Assembly: GCA_040222855.1 (NCBI GenBank)
Contig: JAVKCD010000003.1
Span: forward strand, 310,001-374,000
Source: Phycisphaeraceae bacterium
GTDB lineage: Bacteria; Planctomycetota; Phycisphaerae; Phycisphaerales; Phycisphaeraceae
Direction: 5' to 3'
Length of the DNA: 64,000 nucleotides
A program made the position numbers and the translations under genes. Positions 1 to 8,966 of the stretch are shown piece by piece; within the stretch, counting starts at the first letter, position 1, and the number at the start of each line of letters is the position of its first letter. The notes beneath the pieces are model-generated. The model ran no database searches. It saw nothing but the letters and a program-made list of their open reading frames with translations, and was not told the DNA's origin.

Positions 1-445
1 GCGGCCGCTGGCTGGTGCCCTGATAGGCACGTGTGGCCTGAGTGGCCATGCTGTTGCGACCGAGTTGCTTGGAGACGCGACCCCTCGCCTGTTGAAGCCT
101 GTCGCCATCGGCTCGGTCACGGGCCATGATGCTCCGCATCAACTCATCGGTTTCGTCAAGCAGGCCACGAAGACGCTCGCGATCGTCCTGCTCGAGCGAG
201 GCTCGGACGTCATCCCACGACTCACGGAACGGCCGAAGCGACTCGGCGATGATGCGAAGGTCATCGAGGATCGTCTGGCGGCGCGAGAGCACCATCAGCA
301 ACTTGGCGGTGTCGCCAGCGTCGATGAAACGCTGCTGCTGCTCAGACAGCGACCCCAAAGACTGGTAGAGATCCCGCTGCCGCACCACTAGATCTAGTAG
401 TGCTTGCGGGTCTTGGGTGTCGAGATGGGGTGTCTTCGTGGTCAT
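1..445 (-). CDS. FlgN-like flagellar export chaperone (partial, runs off left edge)
   Basis: The minus strand is open from an ATG at 445 through base 1 without a stop, so the C-terminus is outside the window. The protein starts MTTKTPHLDTQDPQALLDLV and continues with a helical, Gln/Arg/Leu-rich sequence (VRQRDLYQSLGSLSEQQQRF, then RRQTILDDLRIIAESLRPF). This layout, a short helical protein with a QR..L..QR pattern and a late QL.R...A..AY segment, resembles FlgN chaperones that hold flagellar hook-associated proteins before export. FlgN proteins are very divergent, so the assignment rests on pattern rather than a firm motif. It lies 114 bp downstream of the TPR gene on the same strand. Confidence 0.6.
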   Translation of the reverse strand, partial: MTTKTPHLDTQDPQALLDLVVRQRDLYQSLGSLSEQQQRFIDAGDTAKLLMVLSRRQTILDDLRIIAESLRPFRESWDDVRASLEQDDRERLRGLLDETDELMRSIMARDRADGDRLQQARGRVSKQLGRNSMATQATRAYQGTSQRP

Positions 446-559
446 CCTGACCGTTCCAATCCATAACGCGGGCGTCCTGCCCGTGATCTTCTTCGGTTGA
501 TGAAGGTCCGATAGCTGAAGAATTTATGGATGCAGGCTCTGGCGTGAACGCGATTTACG

Positions 560-3127
560 CTAACGCGCGCTGGCCTGCCCGCCAAGGAGCTCGAGTTCGG
601 AGGTCCACCGGAGCCAGTCTTCCCAGTGCTCGCGGGTCATCGGGAGCGAAGGATCATCGAAAGCGTCATCGGGCATGCGCTCGAGTTGCCAGCGGGCCTG
701 ATCGTTGGCGACCCGGGCCTCCTGGAACTGACCGAGTTCGCACCGGGCGTTGAAGATCTGGACCAACGCAACCAGCGACGCCGGATGATTCTCCCACCGT
801 CGGGCGGCTTCCCCATAGAGCGCGATTGCGGTCTCGAACTGCCGACGATCAAAAGCGCAATCCGCCTGATAGAAATAGGCGTTGCGGAGATAAAGCCGTT
901 CAATAGGAGAGAGAACCTGATCCACGCGGGACTCCAGGTCCTCGATCACCATGTTGTACAGATTCTGGGCGGCTTCGAGTCGCCGGTTGCGTTCAGCGTG
1001 CTGCGCGACCTTCTCACGCTGGGTGACGGGCCCGAGGTCCTCTTCGAGGGCAATGACCGATTTTCGGTAGCTGTCGGCGAGAAGATACCGGAGTCGTGCG
1101 CCCTCAAGGCTGCTGCCGTAACGTTCAACAGCGGCTTCAAGCTGCTCGATAGCGTCGACATAGTGATCGGGCTCGTTCTGACCAAGTCGGTAGTAGAGCG
1201 AGCCGAGCTCGATAAGCGCTTCGCGGTACTGATCACTCTCGGGCGTGATCGCTTCGTGGTCTTCAAGGACCGAGCGCAGGGTCCGCAAAGCAGCATCGTT
1301 GCTACCCACAGCCGTGTAGGCCTGGGCCAGTGGCACAAGGACTCCAAACGTCTGAAAACCGGTCGGATGCTGCTCAGAGAGGTTTAGGAACTGATCGATC
1401 GCGGCCTGATACTCGCCCGCAGCCATGAGAGAGCGACCAAGACGAGCCATAGCCTGGTGCCGGCGTGCGTCTTCGGGTCGGGTATCGACGTACTCGGCGT
1501 AAACAGAGATGGCTTCGGTCCAAAGTTGCGCACGGTCGTAGCAGATGCCCGCTCGCCAGAGACTCACGCCATGGGCCTGGTTGTCCGAGATCGTGACGAG
1601 CCGAGCGTGCTGGTGGTAGTTGGCCGCGGCGTTGGCAAAGTGCTGAGCCGCCTTCTGATTGGCAAGCCGAGCGGCATCAGGCGTAGGCCCGGCGGTCAGG
1701 GTATCAGCGTAGGGATCAAGCGATTCGGCGTAGGCGCGTTGCTGCTCGCCAATCCGTTCGTGCGTGACGGCGAGGTCGAGAACGATCGGAGCGGGCATGA
1801 CCTCCCCGTAGAGCGGAGCCATCAGCATGAGGAAGTCGAGTACGGTGTCGTACTCATCAAGGTCAGCAAGGTAATCGACATGCGAGCGCACGACATCAAC
1901 GAGCTGGGTTCTTCGCGGGTCATACGGCTGGCCGTACTCGGCGAGCCACGCCACGGCCTGGCCGAGAATCTCAAGGGCCTCAGGGTAGGCCCCCATGCGG
2001 GCTTCGACATCACCCCGACCGATGAGCGCGTCAACGAACACCGGCTCGGAGGGAAACTCACGGATGACGGTGGAAAACGACGCCATCGCGGTCTGGAGGG
2101 CGTCGGGTCCGCCTTCGATCAGAGCTATTTCGCCTAGGCGTAGGTGGATCTCGGCATTGAGCGGGTCGCTCTCGTCAATACGTTGCTGCGCAAACCGATA
2201 GAGGCGATCAGCACGCTCAAACTCGGGGGGTGATTTAGACTGATAAGCTCGAGCAAGCTTGATGATGATGGGCGCGAGGTCCTCATCGCCACCCGTAGCC
2301 ATGAGCCGCTGATAGTGACGCAGTAGGAAATCAATCGCCGCAAGAGCGTCGCCGGTTTCGAGCAGAAGCTCGGCTTCGACTGAAGTAACCCAGATCTCCG
2401 CAGCGCGTCGCTGTGCCGTGTCGAGTTCCTGACGCGCTTCCTCACGATAGCGATTGATCAAGGACACCATCGCGGCTTCCCGGCGGGCAGTCTCGCTCGC
2501 CATCCGTCGTTCGATAAGCCTCCGGACCTGTTCGAGGCGCTGCTCAACCGGTGCCTCGGTCATCCGATCGATGGTGGTCAGTGCATCGGACTCCCGGCCA
2601 AGCGCGGCGTAGGCGTGGGTGAGTCGTCGAAGCGTTCCCATCGTCAGAGGTTGGCCGAGCTGCTCAGCGTCACGATAGTGACCAATGATGCGCCGCCACG
2701 TTGCACGCGTCTGCTCAGTATCGACCTGTATCGGGGTCGCCGAGCGCAGGTGCTGATAAAGCAGATCGCCGTTGTATTGATCGATGCGAGCGCGTTCGAC
2801 GGCGGTAGCGCTCTGAGGCGCAACCTGCTCGATCTCCGCGAGGAGCTTCTCGGCTTCGTCCAGATTCTCGGCAACGAGATAGTCGCGCGTCGAGTCAAGG
2901 GCGGCAGCAAGATCATGATCGACCTCTTCGGGCAGCGCAAGGTAGACGCTGAGCGCCAGCAGACCCATACCCAGAAGCAGTGCAGGGAGTTGCCAGACCT
3001 GAGACCAACCCACCGGCTCCGGGACCGATTCGTCGATCGCGTCGGGCCCCGCCTCTTCGGCCCGAGTCTCGGGCTCGTCCTCGGCGAACTCGTCTTCCAG
3101 GTTGAGGTCGTCATCGGGTTCTGGCAT
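560..3127 (-). CDS. Membrane-anchored TPR-repeat protein, 855 aa
   Basis: I do not recognise a specific family. Residues 1-40 are strongly acidic and end just before a single hydrophobic stretch at about 42-66, which looks like a signal anchor without a leader cleavage site. The rest is helical and built of degenerate tetratricopeptide repeats, for example LAEAEKLL-like, AAIDFLLRHYQRL, EALEILGQAVAWL, EAISVYAEYVDTRPEDARRH, AAIDQFLNLSEQHPTG and FETAIALYGEAARRWENHPA. It is therefore likely a periplasm-facing or cytoplasm-facing scaffold for protein-protein contacts; the acidic tail suggests the N-terminus is cytoplasmic. Large anchored TPR proteins of this type are common in planctomycetes. It sits between prfB and the FlgN-like gene on the same strand, with 161 bp and 114 bp gaps. 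Confidence 0.8.
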   Translation of the reverse strand: MPEPDDDLNLEDEFAEDEPETRAEEAGPDAIDESVPEPVGWSQVWQLPALLLGMGLLALSVYLALPEEVDHDLAAALDSTRDYLVAENLDEAEKLLAEIEQVAPQSATAVERARIDQYNGDLLYQHLRSATPIQVDTEQTRATWRRIIGHYRDAEQLGQPLTMGTLRRLTHAYAALGRESDALTTIDRMTEAPVEQRLEQVRRLIERRMASETARREAAMVSLINRYREEARQELDTAQRRAAEIWVTSVEAELLLETGDALAAIDFLLRHYQRLMATGGDEDLAPIIIKLARAYQSKSPPEFERADRLYRFAQQRIDESDPLNAEIHLRLGEIALIEGGPDALQTAMASFSTVIREFPSEPVFVDALIGRGDVEARMGAYPEALEILGQAVAWLAEYGQPYDPRRTQLVDVVRSHVDYLADLDEYDTVLDFLMLMAPLYGEVMPAPIVLDLAVTHERIGEQQRAYAESLDPYADTLTAGPTPDAARLANQKAAQHFANAAANYHQHARLVTISDNQAHGVSLWRAGICYDRAQLWTEAISVYAEYVDTRPEDARRHQAMARLGRSLMAAGEYQAAIDQFLNLSEQHPTGFQTFGVLVPLAQAYTAVGSNDAALRTLRSVLEDHEAITPESDQYREALIELGSLYYRLGQNEPDHYVDAIEQLEAAVERYGSSLEGARLRYLLADSYRKSVIALEEDLGPVTQREKVAQHAERNRRLEAAQNLYNMVIEDLESRVDQVLSPIERLYLRNAYFYQADCAFDRRQFETAIALYGEAARRWENHPASLVALVQIFNARCELGQFQEARVANDQARWQLERMPDDAFDDPSLPMTREHWEDWLRWTSELELLGGQASAR

Positions 3128-3288
3128 GGCGTGCTCAATCGGAGGGATCGCGCCCCGCGACCATCGCGGACAGGTAGATTATCGGCCGTTGACGCGTAAG
3201 CCTTGAGGAAACAAGGGGTAATGTTCAGATTGGACCATCGAGCGCAAAGCCACGGCGCATCGGTCACAACCCATTGCGGATCAAGCTG

Positions 3289-4410
3289 TTAAGTAGCCGA
3301 GCCAGTCGCCTGCTTGGCGCGGCGGCGGAGTTCAGCGTCAATGAAGCCCTGGAGCCGTCCATCGAGAACGTGCTGGGGGTTCGGCTCCTCGTAGCTCGTT
3401 CGATGGTCCTTCACGCGGTTGTCGTAGAAGACGTAACTGCGGATCTGAGTGCCCCAGCCCATCTCGACCGCCCCGCCAGTGGCCTGCTCCAGCTGTGCAG
3501 CACGCTTCTCCTCAGCAAGCACCTCGAGCTTGCCACGCAGGATCGACATCGCCTGCTTCTTGTTCTGTTCGAGCTTGCGCTCCGCTGAGGTAACGATCAT
3601 GATGCCGGTAGGCTTGTGGACTAGGCGAACGGCGGTGGCGAGTTTATTGACGTTCTGACCGCCGGGGCCGGAACTCCGGGCGAAAGGCGTGATCTCCAGG
3701 TCGTTGTCCGGAATTTCGACGCCGCCAGTGTCAGGAAACTCGGGAATCACATCGACCATCGCGAAGCTGGTCTGCCGCTTGCCCTGGGAGTTGAACGGCG
3801 AGACCCGCGCAAGTCGGTGAGTCCCTCGCTCGGCAGAGAGATAACCGTAAACCAGAGGCCCTTTGATGTAGAGCGTGACATCCTTGAGGCCGGCTTCCTC
3901 CCCATGAGTCTTGCCGACTTCGGTGATATCCCAACCCTGCTGCTCAGCGTAGTAGACATACATCCGCATGAGCATCTCGGTCCAGTCCTGAGCCTCGGTC
4001 CCGCCTTCGCGGGAGTACACACTCAGGTAGCAGTTACGGCTGTCGTGCTTCCCGGACAAGAGCGACGTGAGTTCGAGTTTCTCAAGACGCTTCTCCATCG
4101 CATCGATCTGGCCATCGACTTCGCCCTTGGCGTCCTGATCGCCTTCATCAACCGCCATGTCCCAGAGAAGCCCCATCTCCTCGATGTCGTCAGCCGCATT
4201 ATTAAGAGGTTCGATCTGGGCCTTGATAGCCTTCAGTTCAGTGACGACCTCGTTCGCCTTGTCAGGCTTGTCCCAGAAGGTGGCCTCACCCATCATGGCT
4301 TCGAGTTCGCCAAGCCGCTTGGTCTTGGCGTCGGCGGAGAGCGAATCGCGGATGGATGCGATGCGCTCTCGAAAGTCCTGGATAATGCTGGGGATATTGT
4401 CGTGCTGCAA
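3289..4410 (-). CDS. prfB: Peptide chain release factor 2
   Basis: This is class I release factor RF2, which recognises UGA and UAA stop codons and triggers peptidyl-tRNA hydrolysis in the ribosome. The stop-codon recognition loop SPF is at residues 204-206 (RVSPFNSQGKRQTSF) and the catalytic GGQ is at 250-252 (SSGPGGQNVNK). At 373 aa it has normal length. The likely start is TTG at 4410, preceded by GAGGA about nine bases upstream. The N-terminal region (RIASIRDSLSADAKTKRL) is continuous where many bacterial prfB genes need a +1 frameshift at an in-frame UGA, so the autoregulatory frameshift is absent. The start lies only 12 bp from the stop of the aminotransferase gene, so the two are probably co-transcribed. 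Confidence 0.97.
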   Translation of the reverse strand: MQHDNIPSIIQDFRERIASIRDSLSADAKTKRLGELEAMMGEATFWDKPDKANEVVTELKAIKAQIEPLNNAADDIEEMGLLWDMAVDEGDQDAKGEVDGQIDAMEKRLEKLELTSLLSGKHDSRNCYLSVYSREGGTEAQDWTEMLMRMYVYYAEQQGWDITEVGKTHGEEAGLKDVTLYIKGPLVYGYLSAERGTHRLARVSPFNSQGKRQTSFAMVDVIPEFPDTGGVEIPDNDLEITPFARSSGPGGQNVNKLATAVRLVHKPTGIMIVTSAERKLEQNKKQAMSILRGKLEVLAEEKRAAQLEQATGGAVEMGWGTQIRSYVFYDNRVKDHRTSYEEPNPQHVLDGRLQGFIDAELRRRAKQATGSAT

Positions 4411-4422
4411 AGGGAAAAATCC

Positions 4423-5640
4423 TCAGGCGATCGCCTGGCTGGTGACGGCGGCGATCGCATCGCAGAGCCGATCGACGTTCTGTTCGGTAATGCCCGCGAC
4501 GTTGATCCGCCCCGAGCCAACCATGTAAATGGCGTGCTCAGCACGAAGCCGCTGGACATGCTCTTTGCTGAGCCCAGAAAACGAGAACATGCCCTTCTGG
4601 GTCGTCAGGAAGCCGTTGCCAGAGGCCGCGAGTTGCGTGCCTCGCTCCTCGAGACCCCGGCTCAGTAGCTCACGCATCTTGTTGATACGTTCGCCCATGG
4701 CAGAAAGCTCGCGATTCCACTGGGCTTCGAGTCCCGGGTCGCCAAGCACAGTGCTGACGATCGCAGCACCATGGCCCGGCGGGTTGGAGTACATCCTCCG
4801 AACGATGACCTTGAGCTGCGAAAGCACAGCCCGAGCTGACTCACTGTTCTGAGCTACAGCCGTCAGCGCACCGACACGCTCGTTGTACAGGCCGAAGTTC
4901 TTGGAATAACTAGAGCAGATGAGCATCTCAGGGCAACGCTCAGCAACCGCAAGCAGCCCCGCATTGTCCTCATCAAGGCCATCTCCAAAACCCTGATAGG
5001 CGAAGTCAAACAGCGGCAGCGCACCGCGCTCGGCGACGAGATCGGCGATGACTTTCCAATGTTCAAGAGTGGGATCAACCCCGGTGGGATTGTGGCAACA
5101 GCCGTGCAGCAGGATCGCGTCGCCGGGTCGTGCTTTGGCAAGAGCCGAGGTCATCGCGTCGAGGTCGAGCCGCTGATGCTCAGCGTCGTAATAAGGATAG
5201 ATCACCTGTTCAAGGCCAGCCGCATCAAAGATCGGACCGTGGTTGGGCCAAGTGGGGTCAGACAACCAGAGCCGGCTACCAGGATGAACCGTGCGCAGAT
5301 ACTCACCAGCAATGCGCAAAGCCCCGGTACCGCCCGGGGTATGGAGCGTCGCGGCCCGGCGGTCGGTGTGGATGGGGCTCTCGGCAGGGAACAGCAAACC
5401 CTTTACTGCGGCAGCGAACGACGGACTGCCATCGATCGGGAGATAACTCTTGGTCTTTTCGGTGTCCAGGAGAGACTTCTCCGCGGCCTTGACTGAGGCC
5501 AGCACCGGCGTCTGGCCCGAGGCATCCTGATAAACACCCACGCCCAGATTGATCTTGGCGGGGTTGGGATCGGCCTTGAAGGCGTCGGTCAGGCCCAGGA
5601 TGAGGTCGGGCGGGGCGGCCTCGACATGCTCGAACATCAC
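4423..5640 (-). CDS. Aspartate/aromatic aminotransferase (class I, PLP)
   Basis: A 405-aa fold-type I aminotransferase of the AspC/TyrB subgroup, which transfers the amino group between aspartate or aromatic amino acids and 2-oxoglutarate in the cytoplasm. Family features are the N-terminal PPDLILGLTDAFKADPNP and KINLGVGVYQDASG segments, the HGCCHNPTGVDPT substrate/PLP loop, and SSYSKNFGLYNERVG, whose lysine (about residue 246) should form the PLP Schiff base. A conserved Arg near the C-terminus (SGRINVAG) would bind the substrate carboxylate. Length is typical. It is the first gene of a probable operon with prfB, 12 bp downstream. Aspartate versus tyrosine preference cannot be read from sequence. 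Confidence 0.93.
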   Translation of the reverse strand: MMFEHVEAAPPDLILGLTDAFKADPNPAKINLGVGVYQDASGQTPVLASVKAAEKSLLDTEKTKSYLPIDGSPSFAAAVKGLLFPAESPIHTDRRAATLHTPGGTGALRIAGEYLRTVHPGSRLWLSDPTWPNHGPIFDAAGLEQVIYPYYDAEHQRLDLDAMTSALAKARPGDAILLHGCCHNPTGVDPTLEHWKVIADLVAERGALPLFDFAYQGFGDGLDEDNAGLLAVAERCPEMLICSSYSKNFGLYNERVGALTAVAQNSESARAVLSQLKVIVRRMYSNPPGHGAAIVSTVLGDPGLEAQWNRELSAMGERINKMRELLSRGLEERGTQLAASGNGFLTTQKGMFSFSGLSKEHVQRLRAEHAIYMVGSGRINVAGITEQNVDRLCDAIAAVTSQAIA

Positions 5641-5770
5641 TTGTGCTCCGTATCTGGGGGCGCTGAAAATCGCTGGACGCGATCAGAATCGATCATCGTA
5701 TCCGCTGCGCGATGATCCTGTCAGCCGGGCCCTCGGCAGAATCCTTGCCACGATCGTGCAACTTTGGGGG

Positions 5771-5798
5771 TTGGGCTGCGTCAGTAAAGGAGTATGAT
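5771..5798 (+). promoter_or_regulatory. Candidate sigma-70 promoter for the pseudopilin gene
   Basis: A TTGGGC hexamer at 5771-5776 and TATGAT at 5793-5798 are separated by 16 bp. The first ATG of the downstream gene is 35 bp from the -10 box. The -10 box is good and the -35 box is moderate. Confidence 0.4.
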
Positions 5799-5832
5799 AT
5801 TGGAAGTTTATGACCCTTCTTTAGGGGGATCG

Positions 5833-6654
5833 ATGATGTTCCGCCAACCCAATCGACAAACCGGTTTCACCCTGATCGAGCTGCTGGTCGTGATCTCCAT
5901 CATCGCGATCCTGATGGGGATGCTGCTGCCGGCCCTCGGCTCCGCCCGCGACTCCGCCAAGGCCATGACCTGCATGAGCGACATGCGCCAACTGGCCGTG
6001 ATGGTCAACGTCTTCGCCGTGGACTACCGCGACAAACTCCCCGCAAACAGGGTGATCACAGGCAACGGTGAGCACGTCACATGGCGCCAGTGGATGGTTC
6101 GGCTGGGCTACGCCTCCGACGAGGAAGCGTGGGTCTGTCCGGCGCCCGCACCACTCGGCGCGACGAATGAAATAGGCAACACAGACCAGTTTACGACCTG
6201 TGTCGAGGACATCACGAGCAACTACGCCTACAACGGCTCGGCGTTCTGGGGAACCAAGTCATCAAGCCCCGGGACCGACAAATCGCTCGTCCAGATCGAG
6301 CGCCCCTCGCACACGATCCTGCTGATCGAGACCCAGGCAATCTTCCCCGACCTGGGCATCTGGATGGCGAGCTACCGGACCGATGAGTTCGGCAACCGGG
6401 ATTTCGGCGGGCCACTCGGCGCCTTCGGCTACTGGCACAACGGGCTGGGAAACTGGATGCGCGTCGATGGCTCGGGCTTCCGCATGAGCTTCCGCGACAC
6501 GCTGATCGGCGACTGCATGTGGCACAACGGCCAGGAGCGCGTCGCACTCGAAGACCCCGACGGTGACGGTGTCGATAACTCAGTTCCACGGATCCACGAC
6601 CACCCGGAGTGGGTCACACAACTCGCCCCGGTCTACGCAGGCAACTGGAACTAG
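5833..6654 (+). CDS. Pseudopilin-like protein with prepilin N-terminal methylation motif
   Basis: A 273-aa protein with a short basic leader MMFRQPNRQTG followed by the type IV prepilin/pseudopilin cleavage and helix motif [18 protein letters not shown]. Processing by prepilin peptidase would occur after the Gly at position 11, leaving a methylated Phe. The C-terminal domain is globular, with conserved spacing of WVCPAP, NYAYNGSAFWG, and a late HNGQ...H segment as in the large planctomycete family of G-type pseudopilins (the xxH-X9-DG type). These are thought to be exported by type II secretion or pilus-like machinery, but the substrate role is unknown. The start at 5833 is chosen because TTAGGGGG at 5821-5828 is a good ribosome binding site; the in-frame ATG at 5794 lacks one. 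Confidence 0.85.
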   Translation: MMFRQPNRQTGFTLIELLVVISIIAILMGMLLPALGSARDSAKAMTCMSDMRQLAVMVNVFAVDYRDKLPANRVITGNGEHVTWRQWMVRLGYASDEEAWVCPAPAPLGATNEIGNTDQFTTCVEDITSNYAYNGSAFWGTKSSSPGTDKSLVQIERPSHTILLIETQAIFPDLGIWMASYRTDEFGNRDFGGPLGAFGYWHNGLGNWMRVDGSGFRMSFRDTLIGDCMWHNGQERVALEDPDGDGVDNSVPRIHDHPEWVTQLAPVYAGNWN

Positions 6655-6667
6655 AACCAGCCCAACC

Positions 6668-7237
6668 TCACACCCGAATCACCCGCTTCTCAGTCACCAG
6701 AATCCTGACCGGATGGTCCGTCGATTCAGTCGGCAAGGTGTCAAGAACCTGAGCCTCGAAGGCGACCCCGATGGCCAGAGTGTCCGGGTGACCAGCGAGA
6801 AAGCGATCGTAGTAACCCCCGCCACGGCCCAGACGTTCACCCGCAGGACTAAAGGCAAGGCCCGGCACAAGCGTGATGTCGGGCTCGACATCAAGGGGAA
6901 TCCGCGTCTGCGGCGCAGGAACCCCGAAACGGTCCGGGTAGAGGTCATCCAGATCGTGCAGAAGATGCGGGATCAACTCTTCACCCGCGACGACCGGCAC
7001 AGCGACCGTCTTGCCCTGCTCCAGAAGCTGGTCGAGCAGCCGGTGAGTCGCAACCTCTTCCTGGAACGAGACATAGGCAAAAACCGTGTCGGCTTCAGCT
7101 AACTCGGGCAGTTCGAGCAGCCGCCGGCGGATGGCGGCAGAGGCGTCCAGCCTCGCGACGGGATCAAGGCCACTGAGGGTCTGGCGGGCGCTGCGTCGGA
7201 GCTGGGCCTTCGGGATCGGAGCACTCATGGTGGTCAA
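6668..7237 (-). CDS. 5-formyltetrahydrofolate cyclo-ligase
   Basis: A 189-aa cytoplasmic enzyme that converts 5-formyl-THF to 5,10-methenyl-THF using ATP, recycling folate. The diagnostic C-terminal motif GRGGGYYDRFLA, which binds ATP and Mg, is present, together with the N-terminal KAQLRRSARQTLSGL segment and the central VFAYVSFQEEVATHRLLDQ. Length matches the YgfA/MTHFS family. The gene converges with the pseudopilin gene, with 13 bp between the stops, and starts 82 bp downstream of the stop of the queuosine transporter gene on the same strand. Confidence 0.93.
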   Translation of the reverse strand: MTTMSAPIPKAQLRRSARQTLSGLDPVARLDASAAIRRRLLELPELAEADTVFAYVSFQEEVATHRLLDQLLEQGKTVAVPVVAGEELIPHLLHDLDDLYPDRFGVPAPQTRIPLDVEPDITLVPGLAFSPAGERLGRGGGYYDRFLAGHPDTLAIGVAFEAQVLDTLPTESTDHPVRILVTEKRVIRV

Positions 7238-7319
7238 GGTTATCGCCTCGGTAGGACTGCGGGTTGGTCAGGAATGACGGGCTTGGGAGGTTTGGGGTAA
7301 TCGAAGCGGCCTGACAGGG

Positions 7320-8192
7320 TTACGAGTCCCTCAGGCCATGGTGCTCGACGCGCGGGTCGAGACGGAGGTAGCGGCTCAGGATCGCACTGGCCGCGTAGAT
7401 AAGTGGCGTATCGATCGCGGCAATCGCTAACTTAAAGACATACCCCGTCGCGATGAGCAGCCAGAGTTGGGGCCAGATGGGCTGGTCGTTCTGGACCGGT
7501 AGGGCGTGGGCGTAAAAATGGGTGATCGTGATCACCGCGAACGTGTCAACCATCTGGGAAACCATGGTCGAGGCATTATTCCGCAACCACAGATGCCGAC
7601 CCCGGGTCAACCGCTTCCAAAAGTGAAACAGATAAACGTCCACGAACTGAGCCGCCATATAAGCCACCATCGACGCGAAAACCGCCCCATACGTCAGCGT
7701 CTGGACGTGAAAGAACGTCCAGCCCCCGCCATCCTGATACGACCCTTTATCAGCGTTCCACAAGGGCAGAGGAGGGTACCCCGTGGCCGGATCGATCGGC
7801 TCAAACCCTGGCAGCGAAGCCCCGATCCAGAGCACCGCCAGCACCCACAAATTAAGAATAAAGCCCACCATCACCACCGCGTTCGCGCGGGCCCGGCCAT
7901 AAAACTCCGAAATCAGGTCGGTGCAGAGAAACGTCAGGGGGTAGGGAAGGACGCCGACAGCGACCGCAAACGGGATCTCCCCAGGAATACCCCAGCTTAA
8001 CCCCGTGCCCTCAGTCCACGAAGCAAGCACAATAAACCGGGTGATCCCCAGAAGATTGAGCATCGTCAGCGTGCCCAGGAAGAGCCCCGCAAGCACAAGA
8101 AACACCATCTCCCTCCGCTCACGCAACGCAGGATCAAGAACCTGACCATGACCAGGGCTTACGGATGTCATATGCCCGGATCGTAGACGCAA
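7320..8192 (-). CDS. Queuosine precursor transporter, VUT/YhhQ family
   Basis: A 290-aa inner-membrane protein of the VUT (vitamin uptake) family whose E. coli member YhhQ imports 7-cyano-7-deazaguanine or 7-aminomethyl-7-deazaguanine for tRNA queuosine synthesis. Recognisable family segments are CTDLISEFYGRARANAVV, SMVAYMAAQFVDVYLFHFWKR, LWLRNNASTMVSQMVDT, and about six or seven hydrophobic helices. The N-terminus could be at 8192 or at an in-frame ATG at 8171; neither has a strong ribosome binding site. It is divergent from the Minf_1886 gene. Confidence 0.88.
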   Translation of the reverse strand: MRLRSGHMTSVSPGHGQVLDPALRERREMVFLVLAGLFLGTLTMLNLLGITRFIVLASWTEGTGLSWGIPGEIPFAVAVGVLPYPLTFLCTDLISEFYGRARANAVVMVGFILNLWVLAVLWIGASLPGFEPIDPATGYPPLPLWNADKGSYQDGGGWTFFHVQTLTYGAVFASMVAYMAAQFVDVYLFHFWKRLTRGRHLWLRNNASTMVSQMVDTFAVITITHFYAHALPVQNDQPIWPQLWLLIATGYVFKLAIAAIDTPLIYAASAILSRYLRLDPRVEHHGLRDS

Positions 8193-8328
8193 CGCCGTCC
8201 TGGGACCATCGTCTTGGGAGGAACCCGCTTAGGCCCATGACGTTTTTGGGGCTATACTGTTCATCTGCCCATTGGGTGGCCGATTCGATAGATGTGAACG
8301 GATCGACAGCCTCGCAGGTATCCCCACT

Positions 8329-8733
8329 ATGCCGTCAACGGACCTGATCTCGATCGCTCGCAGTTCTCGCTACAGCCTCGAAGCCTTCATCTTCGTGCAG
8401 CGCGGACTCGACTACACGGTGCGTCAGCATCACGGTCAGCCAGAAACCGAAGACGACCTGACCGACCCGATGCAGTCGACCCGGCACGTCAGCGGGCAGC
8501 AGTTGTGCTTGGGATTGCGCGACTTCGCCCTCAAGGAGTACGGCCTCCTCTCGCGGACCGTGCTCCGCCAGTGGGGAATCACCTCGACCGGGGACTTTGG
8601 CAACATCGTCTTCGAAATGGTCGAGTCGGGAAACATGCACAAGACCGATGAGGACAATATCGAGGACTTCGTGGATGTCTACCGCTTCACCGAAGCCTTC
8701 GCACCAACCCTCGAACTCACCCGCACCGTCTGA
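8329..8733 (+). CDS. Minf_1886 family protein of unknown function
   Basis: A 134-aa soluble protein matching the small Minf_1886 family, named after a Methylacidiphilum protein and frequent in Planctomycetota and Verrucomicrobiota. Family-like segments are RYSLEAFIFVQRGLDYTV, HVSGQQLCLGLRDFALKEYG, TVLRQWGITSTGDFGNIVFEMVE, and EDFVDVYRFTEAF. No function is known. The start at 8329 is the first ATG that begins the family homology; a TATACT -10-like box lies at 8253-8258. An antisense reading frame over the same region (8335-8913, minus) is a shadow. Confidence 0.85.
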   Translation: MPSTDLISIARSSRYSLEAFIFVQRGLDYTVRQHHGQPETEDDLTDPMQSTRHVSGQQLCLGLRDFALKEYGLLSRTVLRQWGITSTGDFGNIVFEMVESGNMHKTDEDNIEDFVDVYRFTEAFAPTLELTRTV

Positions 8734-8783
8734 CCCTGCCCACAAAGCAAACACCGTCCGATGTAGTGCCCGAGTGGCACATT

Positions 8784-8800
8784 GCACGCCAAAGGCGTGC
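8784..8800. other. Hairpin downstream of the Minf_1886 gene
   Basis: GCACGCC and GGCGTGC form a perfect 7-bp stem with a 3-nt loop. A second smaller stem (GTGCC...GGCAC) lies just before it at 8766-8780. No T-run follows, so this is at best a weak or Rho-assisted transcript end in the 233-bp gap before the next gene. Confidence 0.4.
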
Positions 8801-8966
8801 TGTGTGAGATCACCAAAACCCGTAGTCAGCACATCGACAACCCACCTCGTCTGAAATGAGAACGCGCTGAACTCCGGGCCGCTGATCGCAACCCTCTGGA
8901 CCCGCGATCGCACACATCAACAGGCTCACATGACCCCGAAGCGCCCACGGCGTTATTCTTGAGGGC

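Noticed and set aside
4360-4420. Programmed +1 frameshift in prfB
   Set aside because: The N-terminal homology is continuous in one frame and no in-frame UGA with a shift motif is present.
8335-8913. 192-codon minus-strand frame over the Minf_1886 gene
   Set aside because: The plus-strand frame carries the family conservation; the antisense one has none.
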